Source: AA29 sp041481445
GTDB lineage: Bacteria > Acidobacteriota > Vicinamibacteria > Fen-336
NCBI GenBank assembly: GCA_041481445.1
Contig: JBGPBV010000009.1
Span: forward strand, 1-64,000
Length of the DNA: 64,000 bases
Direction: 5' to 3'
Part shown: one piece after another, positions 17,037 through 25,527 of the stretch
Position numbering within the stretch: position 1 is the first letter of the stretch
Layout of the letters: every line of letters starts with the position of its first letter
Program-made: the position numbers and the translations under genes
Notes under the pieces: model-generated
What the model was told of the DNA's origin: nothing
Seen by the model: the letters and a program-made list of their open reading frames with translations, nothing else
Database searches by the model: none

Positions 17037-17339
17037 TCAGGCGGCCACGGACGGACGTATGGCGGCGGCGGGGGCGATCGGTGAAGCCGCCGACGCGGCG
17101 GCGCGGCGGGCACGGGCGCCACGGGCCCGCGTGCCGCTACGGAGCGAGAGAAGGCACCCGCGCTCCTCCGGGTAGCGGCGGAGCAGGTCGTCGCGGCGCC
17201 GGCGTGCCTCCGCGAGGTCGGCGGTGCCGAGCGAGAGCCGGACGCGCTCCTTCTGCCAGTTGGGCAGGTGAACCGTGAACGCGATCCACCACAGCCGTCC
17301 ATTCCGCCAGAGGTGATGGTCGGGGTCGTCGACGGGCAT
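17037..17339 (-). CDS. Small protein resembling the N-terminal arm-binding domain of tyrosine integrases
   Basis: The protein has 100 residues from ATG 17339, 7 nt after a GAGAGG ribosome site. Residues 8-60 (HHLWRNGRLWWIAFTV, then RVRLSLGTADLAEARRRRD) follow the pattern of the three-stranded arm-type DNA-binding domain at the start of phage integrases (tryptophan-rich strands, R-x-S-L-G-T, then an Arg-rich helix). No core-binding or catalytic tyrosine domain follows; the tail is Ala/Arg-rich. It could be a relic of an integrase, an excisionase-like DNA binder or a new small regulator. It is the only gene behind the structured leader at 17411-17509 and faces the convergent SEDS-PBP gene. Function unknown. 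Confidence 0.6.
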   Translation of the reverse strand: MPVDDPDHHLWRNGRLWWIAFTVHLPNWQKERVRLSLGTADLAEARRRRDDLLRRYPEERGCLLSLRSGTRARGARARRAAASAASPIAPAAAIRPSVAA

Positions 17340-17410
17340 GTTCAAACCTCTCGAACACACCCGGAGAGCGCGGGACCGCCGCGCCGGACACTTGGTTGCC
17401 CCTTGCTCGA

Positions 17411-17509
17411 GGCCACATCTCCCTCCCACTACGTCGGGAAGGACCGGCACCTTGGGATGTCCCCCCAGGTTGCCGGGCCCGCTCTCGCGGGCCGCTCCGG
17501 ATGTCGGCC
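17411..17509 (-). ncRNA. Candidate SAM-I-like four-way-junction riboswitch in the leader of the integrase-like gene
   Basis: Read on the minus strand the 99-nt element folds into a closed four-way junction. P1: GGCC-G-ACATC (17509-17500) pairs with GATGTGGCC (17419-17411), one bulge. P2: GGCCCGC-GAGA-GCGGGCC (17493-17476), perfect with a GNRA loop. P3: CGGC-A-ACCT (17475-17467) pairs with AGGTGCCG (17452-17445). P4: TCCTTCCC pairs with GGGAGGGA (17443-17420), one G-U. The segments CCCGGCAACCT, AAGGTGC and a following TCC match the P3 ligand-core pattern of SAM-I (S-box) riboswitches, in the same helix order. The kink-turn and pseudoknot of classical SAM-I are missing. No U-tract follows; control would be translational. 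The class is inferred, the fold is seen. Confidence 0.5.
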
Positions 17510-17512
17510 CCC

Positions 17513-17541
17513 AATATGCCGCAGGCGCGCAAACCTTGCAA
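17513..17541 (-). promoter_or_regulatory. Promoter of the structured leader and integrase-like gene
   Basis: On the minus strand TTGCAA (17541-17536) and CATATT (17518-17513) are spaced by 17 bases. The predicted start, near 17508-17506, falls at the 5' base of helix P1 of the leader RNA, so the transcript would begin with the folded element. It lies just past the stop of the histidine-kinase gene. Confidence 0.55.
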
Positions 17542-17553
17542 GGGGTGGTCGTG

Positions 17554-19758
17554 TCATAGACCGAGGGATCCGGAGGCGGCACCCTCGGGCCGGGCGACGG
17601 GCATGGTGACGGTGACGACCGCTCCTCCGTGCGGCCCGTTCGACACGGTCACCACCCCGCCGTGCGCCTCCACGATCCGCTGCACGATGGGCAGGCCGAG
17701 GCCGGTGCCCCCCTGCCGGCGGCTGAAGAACGGCTCGAACAGCCGGGGAATGTCCTGCTCCGAGATGCCCGGCCCTTCGTCCTCGACCTGGAACGCGACG
17801 GCGGGACCGTCCCCACCGTCGCTCGGGTGGACAGCCAGCCGGACCGAGCTCCCGGGCGGCGCGTGCTGGACGGCGTTGGCGATGAGGTTCTCGAGGACCT
17901 GCTCCATGCGGCCGGTATCGAGGCAGACGGCGGGCAGGCCGGGGGCCACCTGCGCGGTCAGCTCCACTCCCTTCGCGCGGGCCAGCGCCGCGCAGGCCCG
18001 CAGGGCCCCGCGCAGCGGTTCGCCCGGCTGGACGCTGGCCAGGCTGAGCTCGGCGGGCCGCCCGTAGTCGAGCAGCTCGCGCATGAGGTGGGTCAGGCGG
18101 GCGACCTGGGAGCGCAGGATCCCGGCCAGCTCGGCGAAGTCCGGGCGGTCGTGGAGGTCGGTCTCCAGCGCGTCCACGGTGGCGGAGATGCTGAAGAGCG
18201 GGTTGCGCACCTCGTGGGCCACGCCCGCCACCAGCGCTCCCATGGCGGCCATGCTCTGGGTCCGCCGCAGCGATTCCTGGAGCCGCTGCTGCTGGGCCTG
18301 GGCCAGCGCCTCCACCGTCATGTCGCGGCACAGCAGCAGGCGTGCCGGGCGCCCCTCCAGGACGATGGAGAGGCTCGTCATGTCGACTTCGAGGACCGTC
18401 CCGTCCTTCCGGCGCTGTGGCCGCCGCCCGACGTGCACGACCTGCGGGCGGGGATTGAAGCGCGTGGCCAGGAAGTCCGCGAGGTAGGGATCGTCGGGCA
18501 CGGCCAGCGCCGGCATGCGGAGGGCGAAGAGCTCCTCGCGCGAGTAGCCGTACTGCGCGATGGCGGCCAGGTTCGCGGCCAGGAACTCGAGGGTCTCCAG
18601 GTCGTACACGACCATGGGTACCGGGTTGCCGTCGAACAGCAGCCGGTAGCGCTCTTCCGACGTCCGCGTGGCGTCTTCCGCCGCCTTGCGGGTGGTGATG
18701 TCCTGCACGAAGCTCTCGAAGTAGATCGGCTGGCCGGCCTCGTCCTTGACGGCGTGGGCGGACATCTCGCCCCAGAAGACGGACCCGTCGCGACGCTTGA
18801 GCCGGACCTCTATCCTCTGCCCCTGTCCCACCCCGACGTAGCGGGCGATCAGCCGCGCGCGTTCCTCCGGGTCCGCGTAGATGTCGCGGGCGTTGAGGGT
18901 GAGGGCCTCCTCCACGTCGCGGCAGCCGAGGATGTGCGCGCCGGCGTGGTTGATCATGATGAGGGTCCCGTCCGGCCGCGACTGGTACAGGCCGAGCGGG
19001 GAGAAGTCCACGATGTCCCGGTAGCGCCGCTCCGACACTCGCACGTCCGCGTAACGGCGATCGAGGAGGCTGACCATGGCCTCGATGGAGGAGCGAAGGT
19101 TCTCCAGCTCCCGCGCGAACGCCTTCGACTGCGGGATGGTCCCCACCGCGCCGACGCCGCCCGACTTCACGGCCAGGGCATACCGCTCGATGTCCATGAG
19201 GGGCTTGAGCACGGCGCGACGGAGGAGGAGGTAGATCGAGACGACGAGGAGGACGTCCACGACCAGGATGCTGCCGACGATCGTCCGCCGGAACGCTCGG
19301 AGGTCCTCCTCGAGGAACCGGGGCGTGGCATGGAGGGCAACGGAGCCGATGGTCTCTCCCCCGAACGTGATGGCTCGCCTCTCTTCGAGCAGGCCCTCCG
19401 TCGGGAACCGGCCGTCGGAGCGCACCATCCGCCAGGCGTCGTCCCGGGTCCAGGCCTGGGTCTTGGCGGCGGCGTCGACGCGGACGGCCGCGATGGACGG
19501 ATGCGGGGCCAGCGCCTCCAGGACGCGGTCGATCTGCGCGCGGTCGATGTTCCAGACGGGCAGGGTCAACCCGACCGCGAGCTGGTCGGCCTGGACCACG
19601 AGGTCGTGGCGCAGGGCCCTCCGGTCGCTCTCGCGGTGCGAGACGTAGTTCACGAGCCCCAGCGTGGCCATGAGCAGGGTGGCCACCGAGACCAGGACCA
19701 CGACCACCAGCGACGTGATGGAGGGATGGCGGGTGGTCATGACGCGCTCGGCCGACAC
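17554..19758 (-). CDS. Membrane-bound PAS-domain sensor histidine kinase
   Basis: The protein has 734 residues from GTG 19758 (ATG 19740 is an alternative start). Two membrane segments (about 20-42 and 165-187) flank a periplasmic sensor domain. A HAMP-like linker and two PAS domains follow (about 245-370 and 375-490). The kinase core has the H-box HEVRNPLFS (His515), an N-box ENLIANAVQHA, G1 DEGPGIS and G2 GGTGLGLPI. It autophosphorylates on His515 and should pass the phosphate to a response regulator, but none is encoded here. The gene starts 4 bp after the stop of the periplasmic binding-protein gene, so ligand sensing through that protein is likely. Confidence 0.9.
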   Translation of the reverse strand: MSAERVMTTRHPSITSLVVVVLVSVATLLMATLGLVNYVSHRESDRRALRHDLVVQADQLAVGLTLPVWNIDRAQIDRVLEALAPHPSIAAVRVDAAAKTQAWTRDDAWRMVRSDGRFPTEGLLEERRAITFGGETIGSVALHATPRFLEEDLRAFRRTIVGSILVVDVLLVVSIYLLLRRAVLKPLMDIERYALAVKSGGVGAVGTIPQSKAFARELENLRSSIEAMVSLLDRRYADVRVSERRYRDIVDFSPLGLYQSRPDGTLIMINHAGAHILGCRDVEEALTLNARDIYADPEERARLIARYVGVGQGQRIEVRLKRRDGSVFWGEMSAHAVKDEAGQPIYFESFVQDITTRKAAEDATRTSEERYRLLFDGNPVPMVVYDLETLEFLAANLAAIAQYGYSREELFALRMPALAVPDDPYLADFLATRFNPRPQVVHVGRRPQRRKDGTVLEVDMTSLSIVLEGRPARLLLCRDMTVEALAQAQQQRLQESLRRTQSMAAMGALVAGVAHEVRNPLFSISATVDALETDLHDRPDFAELAGILRSQVARLTHLMRELLDYGRPAELSLASVQPGEPLRGALRACAALARAKGVELTAQVAPGLPAVCLDTGRMEQVLENLIANAVQHAPPGSSVRLAVHPSDGGDGPAVAFQVEDEGPGISEQDIPRLFEPFFSRRQGGTGLGLPIVQRIVEAHGGVVTVSNGPHGGAVVTVTMPVARPEGAASGSLGL

Positions 19759-19762
19759 GGCC

Positions 19763-20674
19763 TCAGCGGTAGGTCCGCGGATCGAACCACAGCCGCTTGT
19801 CCGCCCACGGCGTCTCCGGGCCGAGGAAGGGATTGTCGATCCGCAGCACCTGGCGCTGCTTCAGACGGAGGCGGACGATCTTGCGCCGCTGGTAGAGGTC
19901 GAAGATGGCGTCGTAGCTCCCGTCGGCCAGCATCATCCTCATGCCGGCCTCCGCCCGCTCCGCCAGCCGGCGTCCCTCGGGGGTGCGGGCGAACCAGAAA
20001 TACATCGGGAGTGGATAGTACAGGATGAGTCCCTCCTCGATCTGGAGGTCGTGAAGCTCGGGCTTCCGCCGATCGTACTCGTCGAGCACCTCCACCGCCG
20101 CCCGCGGGAACGCGTCGAACCGGTGGTTCACCAGCATCTCGAACAGCCCCTCGTAGCTGGACCCCGTCACCACCTTGAAGCCGTCCGATCGCAGGATCTC
20201 GACGTCGATCCAGCCCAGCCCGAGGCCGAAGGTGAACTGCTTGAGGTCGGCGAGCGTGTGGACGGCGTCGAACCGGGCCTGCTCCCCCGCGCGCACGAGG
20301 AGGATGGAGTACCCCCCGAGGTTGCGGTCGACCGGGATGCGGATGGGGAGGAGCTCCTGCTCGAACTCGGGGGTGGTCCCCAGGTACATCACCGTGAGGT
20401 TGCCCGTGGCGTTCCGGAGCTCGTAGGCCTGCCGCCTCTCGGTCATCGGCTCCGAGGCGACCATCCGGTAGGGCCCCCACTGCGCGCTCGTCTTCTCGAG
20501 CGCGGTCCGCAACACCTCCCAGTGGTACTCGTAGCGCACGTCCTGCGACGATTCCGGCGGGTGATGGATGTAGGTCATCACCCCGTCCCCGGCGGGCGCC
20601 GGGGCCGCGCGCAGGGCGGCCGCGACGAGGACGGCGGCGGCCACCTTCCAGGCCGCCCGGGCGCGAGGGTCCAC
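19763..20674 (-). CDS. Periplasmic solute-binding protein, family 3-like, paired with histidine kinase
   Basis: The protein is about 303 residues from GTG 20674, which follows CGGAGGACC; the frame is open to 20797. The N-terminus (about 1-28) is a signal peptide ending near APAPAG. The mature part has the two-lobe layout of family 3 binding proteins: HTLADLKQFTFGLGLGW (hinge strand and helix), GSSYEGLFEMLVNHRFDAFPR, and a final RIDNPFLGPETPW. These proteins bind amino acids or similar small ligands. No permease or ATPase gene is near, and the downstream kinase gene is 4 bp away, so a sensory role is more likely than transport. Confidence 0.8.
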   Translation of the reverse strand: MDPRARAAWKVAAAVLVAAALRAAPAPAGDGVMTYIHHPPESSQDVRYEYHWEVLRTALEKTSAQWGPYRMVASEPMTERRQAYELRNATGNLTVMYLGTTPEFEQELLPIRIPVDRNLGGYSILLVRAGEQARFDAVHTLADLKQFTFGLGLGWIDVEILRSDGFKVVTGSSYEGLFEMLVNHRFDAFPRAAVEVLDEYDRRKPELHDLQIEEGLILYYPLPMYFWFARTPEGRRLAERAEAGMRMMLADGSYDAIFDLYQRRKIVRLRLKQRQVLRIDNPFLGPETPWADKRLWFDPRTYR

Positions 20675-20815
20675 GGTCCTCCGGGGCGAGGCCGGAAGGT
20701 CGACGGGGGAGTGCCTCGCGTGTTCGACGCAGGGGGCGCCGAGGTCCGGCTCGCCGCGCGCGAGTATAGCCCGGAGTCCACGCCCGGCGAGTACCACGGC
20801 GGAGCGGCCAGGTCC

Positions 20816-20821
20816 GATAAT
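20816..20821 (+). promoter_or_regulatory. -10 element next to the kinase start codon
   Basis: GATAAT stands 5 nt before ATG 20827. There is no ribosome site beyond CAGGG, and no clear -35. A leaderless or nearly leaderless transcript is predicted. Confidence 0.4.
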
Positions 20822-20826
20822 CAGGG

Positions 20827-23175
20827 ATGGAGGCGGGCATCGTCGGCGAGACGGCGTCCCACTATCGCGTCCTGCAGCGCCTCGGCGGCGGAGGGATGGG
20901 CGAGGTGTACCTGGCCGAGGACCTCCGCCTGCACCGGCAGGTCGCCCTGAAGATGCTGCGGGGCGGCGGTGACGACGCCGCCCGCCTCCGGCTCCTGCGG
21001 GAGGCTCGTGTGGCCTCCGCCCTCAACCACCCGAACATCGCCGTCATCTACGAGATCGACGAGGTCGAGGGCGAGGACGGCCGCCGCAGCTTCATCGCGA
21101 TGGAGTACGTCCCCGGGCAGACCCTCTCCGAGTTCGCGCGGGCGCATCCGCTCGAAGTGCCGGAGGCGGTGGCGCTCGTGCGCCAGGTGGGGGAGGCGCT
21201 GGCGGAGGCGCACGACCGCGGCGTCGTCCACCGCGACGTGAAGTCCTCGAACGTGATGGTCACCCAGAGCGGCCGGGTCAAGGTCCTCGACTTCGGCCTC
21301 GCCCAGTACGCCCCGTCGAGCGACGACACCACCAGCACCTGGAGCCGCCTCCCGGGTGACGCCGAGCGCCACGGGCTCATCGGCACCGTCTCCTACATGT
21401 CCCCCGAGCAGGCGCTGGGTCGGGACCTCGATGCCCGCACGGACATCTTCTCGCTGGGGGTCGTCTTCTACGAGCTCCTGACCGGCGGCCTGCCCTTCCC
21501 GGGGGACAACGCGGTCAAGGTGATCGACGCCATCCTCCATCAGGATCCGCCGGCCGCGGTCCCCCGCCACGGGAGCGGGGGGCCCGAGCTGCAGCGCATC
21601 CTGAGACGCATGCTGGCCAAGGACCGGGAGCAGCGGTACCAGTCGCTGCGCGAGCTGGGCCGCGACCTCGACGCCCTGGCCGGCGACTCCGCGCGCGTGC
21701 TGTCGGCGACCCCGGCCGCCCCGGTGGTGGCGGTGATGAGCCTGACCAACATCACGCGCGTCGCCGAGGACGACTGGCTCGGCACCGGGATCGCGGAGAC
21801 GATCACCGCCGACCTCAAGTGCGTGGAAGGCCTGACCGTGGTCGGGCGCGAGCGCATCTGGGAGGTCCTGCGCAAGCTGGGGGCGGTGGGCGCCCCCGAC
21901 GACGAGGCGCAGGCCGCGCGCGCCGCCCGCGAGCTGGGCGCGCGCTGGGTGATCACGGGCGGCTACCAGCGGCTGGGCGACACCGTGCGCGTGACCGCGC
22001 GGGTCACGGAGGTGGACACGGGCAAGCTCGTGCACACGGCCAAGGTGGACGGCCGCATCGGCGAGATCTTCGAGCTGCAGGACCGGATCGTGGGCGAGCT
22101 CTCGGCCGGCCTGCGCCTCAACCTGTCGCCGCGCTCGAGGGGGGCCGAGGAGACCCACGTCGTCGAGGCCTACGAGGCCTACGCCAAGGGGATGCTGAAC
22201 CTTCGGCTGGAGAGCTACGAGGCCCTCGACCGGGCGGTGCTCTTCTTCGAGCAGGCGGCCGCCCTCGACCCCGGCTACGCGCGCGCCCACCTCCAGCTCG
22301 GCTCCGCCATCGACGTCAAGGCCGGCTATCTCGTCCACCCCGCCCTGCACGAACGCGCCATCGAGTCGTTCCGGCGCGCCATCGAGCTGGCCCCCGACCT
22401 CGCCCTGGCCTGGAAGGAGCTGGGCTCGGCCCTGACCTCGCTCGGGCGCGAGGAGGAAGGGATCGAGGCCGTCCAGCGCGCGCTCGCCCTCGAGCCCGCC
22501 GACGCCTCCGCCCACAACGCGCTGGCGCGCGCCTTCTTCATCGGCCGCGCCGACTTCGACCGCGCCGCCGCCGAGTACGAGACCGTCCTCCGCCTGAACC
22601 CCCAGGCCGGCTGGTCCGCCCTCCAGCTCGCGCACTGCTCCGCCCTGCGCCGCGACTTCGCGCGGGGAGAGGCCGCCGCCCGCCTGGGCGCGGCCCTGCA
22701 GGAGAAGATGCAGTCGGGCAAGGACGGCGTGGTGATCGTCGGGTCCCACATGCGCCTGGGCCACCTCGCCGCCCTCCAGGGCCGGCACCAGGAGGCGCTG
22801 GAGTACCTCGAGCGCGAGCGCCGCTTCCTCCAGCAGGTCGACCACGCCCTGCGCAACCGGACCATGATCGAGCTGCACCAGCGGATCGGCTCCGCCCACC
22901 TCCACCTCGGGCACGCCGAAGAGGCGCGCGCGGCGTTCCAGACCGCCCTGGGCCTGTTCGAGGAGAGGCTCCGCCTGGGCGCGGACGACCCGTTCACCCG
23001 CTTCTACGTGGCCGGCATCCACGCCCTGCGCGGCGAGCCGGAGCAGGCGCTGAGCAGCCTCGGCCGCGCCGTCCGCATGAGGCGCCGGTTCACGGTGGCC
23101 CGCGCCCGCATCGAGCCGGAGTTCGCGTCCTTGCGGGGCGATCCGCGGTTCAGGGAGCTGGTGGAAGCGGAATAG
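20827..23175 (+). CDS. Soluble Hanks-type Ser/Thr protein kinase with TolB-like and TPR domains
   Basis: The protein has 782 residues and no membrane segment. The kinase domain spans about 12-285: glycine loop GGGGMGEVYLAED, ATP-anchoring Lys42, HRDVKSSN (catalytic Asp137, Asn142), DFG at 155-157 and GTVSYMSPEQ. Residues about 300-440 resemble the TolB/FlgO-like N-terminal domain (VVAVMSLTNITRVAEDDWLGTGIAETI). From 450 to the end there are TPR repeats. The architecture is common in Acidobacteriota. The winged-helix protein at 48775-50511 carries the same TolB-TPR output. It is a candidate kinase for the FHA/PP2C wall operon, but this is only inferred. It is divergent from the binding-protein gene. 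Confidence 0.93.
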   Translation: MEAGIVGETASHYRVLQRLGGGGMGEVYLAEDLRLHRQVALKMLRGGGDDAARLRLLREARVASALNHPNIAVIYEIDEVEGEDGRRSFIAMEYVPGQTLSEFARAHPLEVPEAVALVRQVGEALAEAHDRGVVHRDVKSSNVMVTQSGRVKVLDFGLAQYAPSSDDTTSTWSRLPGDAERHGLIGTVSYMSPEQALGRDLDARTDIFSLGVVFYELLTGGLPFPGDNAVKVIDAILHQDPPAAVPRHGSGGPELQRILRRMLAKDREQRYQSLRELGRDLDALAGDSARVLSATPAAPVVAVMSLTNITRVAEDDWLGTGIAETITADLKCVEGLTVVGRERIWEVLRKLGAVGAPDDEAQAARAARELGARWVITGGYQRLGDTVRVTARVTEVDTGKLVHTAKVDGRIGEIFELQDRIVGELSAGLRLNLSPRSRGAEETHVVEAYEAYAKGMLNLRLESYEALDRAVLFFEQAAALDPGYARAHLQLGSAIDVKAGYLVHPALHERAIESFRRAIELAPDLALAWKELGSALTSLGREEEGIEAVQRALALEPADASAHNALARAFFIGRADFDRAAAEYETVLRLNPQAGWSALQLAHCSALRRDFARGEAAARLGAALQEKMQSGKDGVVIVGSHMRLGHLAALQGRHQEALEYLERERRFLQQVDHALRNRTMIELHQRIGSAHLHLGHAEEARAAFQTALGLFEERLRLGADDPFTRFYVAGIHALRGEPEQALSSLGRAVRMRRRFTVARARIEPEFASLRGDPRFRELVEAE

Positions 23176-23251
23176 ATCGGCTGGACCAGAGCATCTGACT
23201 TGCCGTCCGGATCTTGCCGGCACTTGCAAGAACGGCGCGCTTGAGCTACCG

Positions 23252-23276
23252 TTATAAATGAACCGCCGTTCATTTA
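23252..23276 (+). promoter_or_regulatory. Promoter with palindromic operator before acyl-CoA dehydrogenase gene
   Basis: TAAATGAAC-CGCC-GTTCATTTA (23255-23276) is a perfect 9-bp inverted repeat with a 4-bp spacer. It overlaps a TTATAA -10-like hexamer (23252-23257). The ribosome site GGAGG and ATG 23291 follow. The layout suits a TetR-family repressor of fatty-acid degradation, released by acyl-CoA. The regulator is not in this window. Confidence 0.6.
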
Positions 23277-23290
23277 ACGGAGGCGCCCCG

Positions 23291-25195
23291 ATGGCCCCTG
23301 CCTCTCCCGAAGTCACCGAACGGGAATCCCTGAAGGTTGCCGAAGCGTCGCGCCAGCAGGAATGGCATCAGCCCAGCTTCATGCGCGAGCTGTTCCTCGG
23401 CAACTTCCGGCTCGACCTCGTCCACCCCTATCCCCTTCCCGGCGCGGAGCGGCCGGAATTCACGGCCTTCTACGACGAGATGAAGCGTTTCCTCCGCGAG
23501 GACGTGGACTCCGTGGAGATCGACGCCACCGGCGAGTACCCCGATGACGTCATCGAGTCGCTGCGCCGCATGGGCGCCTTCGGGATGAAGATCCCGAAGG
23601 AGTACGGGGGCCTGGGGTTCACCAACGCCGAGTACCAGAAGGTGATGCAGCTCCTGGGCTCGGTGGACGGCAACATCGTGGCCCTGCTCTCCGCGCATCA
23701 GTCGATCGGCGTGCCCCAGCCGCTCAAGCTCTTCGGGAGCGCGGAGCTCAGGAAGAAGTACCTCCCCCGCTGCGCCAGGGGCGAGATCTCGGCCTTCGCG
23801 CTGACCGAGCCCAACGTCGGCTCCGACCCCGCGCGGCTGTCCACCACCGCCGTCAAGACGGAGGACGGCTCCGCCTACGTGCTCAACGGCACCAAGCTCT
23901 GGTGCACGAACGGCACCATCGCCAAGCTGCTGGTGGTCATGGCCGTCGACCCCAAGACGCGGAAGATCTCCGCCTTCGTGGTGGAGACGGCCTGGAAGGG
24001 CGTGCGGGTCGAGCACCGCTCGCGCTTCATGGGCCTGCGCGCGCTCGCCAACGCCGTCATCAGCTTCACCGACGTGCGCGTGCCCGCCGAGAACCTGATC
24101 GGCCAGGAGGGGCGCGGGCTCAAGATCGCGCTCACCACCCTCAACGACGGGCGCCTGTCCATCCCCAACGGCTCGGTGGGCACGGCCAAGCTCTGCCTGG
24201 AGATCTGCCGCAAGTGGGCGGCGGAGCGCGTGCAGTGGGGCAAGCCCGTCGGCAAGCACGAGGCCATCGCGCACAAGATCGCGTCCATGGCCGCCCACGC
24301 CTTCGCCATGGAGGCCATCGCCGCCCTGGCCACCGAGATGGCGGACCGCGGCGGCTACGACATCCGGCTGGAGGCGGCCGCGGCCAAGGAATGGAACACC
24401 GACCGCACGTGGGAGATCGTGGACGACACGATGCAGATCCGCGGGGGCCGGGGCTACGAGACGGAGAGGAGCCTGGCCGAGCGCGGGGAGCAGCCCATCG
24501 GCGTCGAGCGCATGATGCGCGACTACCGCATCAACAAGATCTTCGAGGGCTCCAGCGAGATCATGCATCTCTTCATGGCCCGCGAGATGGTGGACAAGCA
24601 CCTCCAGGTCGCGGGGGCCATGATCGACCCCGACAAGCCGATGTCGGCCAAGCTGGCCGCGCTGCCGAAGATGGGCGCGTTCTACGCCGGCTGGTATCCC
24701 ACGCGGTGGCTGGGCTGGGGGCGCTGGCCGCGCTATTCCGAGTTCGGCTCCCTGGCCACCCACCTGCGCTTCGTGGAGCGCAGCGCGCGCAAGCTGGCGC
24801 GGGCGAGCTTCCACGGGATGCTGCGCTACCAGGCGCGCCTGCAGAACAAGCAGGCCTTCCTGTTCCGCCTCGTCGACGTCGCCAACGAGCTGTTCGCCAT
24901 GTCGGCCGCCGTTGCGCGCGCCCATGCGCTCAGGGCGGGCCAGCGGGCGGAGGGGGCGGAAGCCGTGCGCCTGGCCGACCTCTTCTGCCGGATGTCCCGC
25001 CGCCGGGTCGGCCGCCTCTTCGAGGAGCTGTGGGACAACGACGACGTGGCGCGCTACCGGGCGGGGGTCGAGGTGCTCGAGGGCCGGCACGAGTGGCTCG
25101 AGCGGGGGATCCTGGGCCTGGCCGGGCTGGAGGCTCCGGCGGCGGCGCCGGTCGCGGAGAAGGAGCCGGCGAGAGTCGCAGTAGGGGTTTCCTGA
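23291..25195 (+). CDS. Acyl-CoA dehydrogenase with C-terminal extension (long-chain type)
   Basis: The protein has 634 residues from ATG 23291 (GGAGG 7 nt upstream). The frame is open from 23258, but that ATG lies in the operator. The ACAD core spans about 60-430: FGMKIPKEYGGLGFTNAEY, AFALTEPNVGSDPA (flavin-binding), TLNDGRLSIPNGSVG and DDTMQIRGGRGYETE. An extra 190 residues after the core are typical of VLCAD or FadE-like enzymes. It oxidises acyl-CoA to enoyl-CoA and passes electrons to ETF. The ETF-quinone oxidoreductase at 53212 and the acyl-CoA ligase at 37757 fit the same pathway. A palindromic operator precedes it. Confidence 0.92.
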   Translation: MAPASPEVTERESLKVAEASRQQEWHQPSFMRELFLGNFRLDLVHPYPLPGAERPEFTAFYDEMKRFLREDVDSVEIDATGEYPDDVIESLRRMGAFGMKIPKEYGGLGFTNAEYQKVMQLLGSVDGNIVALLSAHQSIGVPQPLKLFGSAELRKKYLPRCARGEISAFALTEPNVGSDPARLSTTAVKTEDGSAYVLNGTKLWCTNGTIAKLLVVMAVDPKTRKISAFVVETAWKGVRVEHRSRFMGLRALANAVISFTDVRVPAENLIGQEGRGLKIALTTLNDGRLSIPNGSVGTAKLCLEICRKWAAERVQWGKPVGKHEAIAHKIASMAAHAFAMEAIAALATEMADRGGYDIRLEAAAAKEWNTDRTWEIVDDTMQIRGGRGYETERSLAERGEQPIGVERMMRDYRINKIFEGSSEIMHLFMAREMVDKHLQVAGAMIDPDKPMSAKLAALPKMGAFYAGWYPTRWLGWGRWPRYSEFGSLATHLRFVERSARKLARASFHGMLRYQARLQNKQAFLFRLVDVANELFAMSAAVARAHALRAGQRAEGAEAVRLADLFCRMSRRRVGRLFEELWDNDDVARYRAGVEVLEGRHEWLERGILGLAGLEAPAAAPVAEKEPARVAVGVS

Positions 25196-25244
25196 GAGAG
25201 GGGTCCCGAAACGGGGGCGCTCCGGAGCGATCCGGGTAGAGCCG

Positions 25245-25430
25245 CTAACCCCGGAAGGCCTCACGGCGCGCGAGGGCGCGGCGGAGGGCCGGCGCGTAGC
25301 CGAGGTTCTCGAAGCCCATCTCCCCGAGGTCGGCGCCGGCGCGCCCGCAGTCCACGCACCGGAACCCACCGACGAGCTGGCGCTCGGGGGCGTGGTATCC
25401 GCGGAACAGGCATTGGAGCCAGGCGAGCAT
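25245..25430 (-). CDS. Small conserved-looking protein with CxxC pair
   Basis: The protein has 61 residues from ATG 25430, behind a perfect AGGAGG ribosome site 5-6 nt upstream. It contains FRCVDCGRAGADLGEMGF, a CxxC knuckle with one further Cys upstream (WLQCLF), so a partial zinc site is possible. It has no signal peptide or membrane segment. The good ribosome site and codon use support a real gene. The family is not recognised. It lies between the acyl-CoA dehydrogenase and phosphatase genes. Confidence 0.6.
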   Translation of the reverse strand: MLAWLQCLFRGYHAPERQLVGGFRCVDCGRAGADLGEMGFENLGYAPALRRALARREAFRG

Positions 25431-25527
25431 TCGTTCCTCCTGCCCATCGCATACGGTCGCGGCAACCGTGCCGGGCGTGACGGAGATCACGAACTGGCCC
25501 GGCCCGGGTAAGATCGGCGCGATCCTC

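Noticed and set aside
17340..17582. Longer N-terminus for the integrase-like protein, reading through the structured leader
   Set aside because: It would translate the four-way-junction RNA into a sequence with no domain. ATG 17339 has a good ribosome site and begins the conserved block.
25217..25230. Palindrome CGCTCCGGAGCG after the acyl-CoA dehydrogenase gene
   Set aside because: It is a 12-bp perfect palindrome without loop or U-tract, expected by chance at this G+C.
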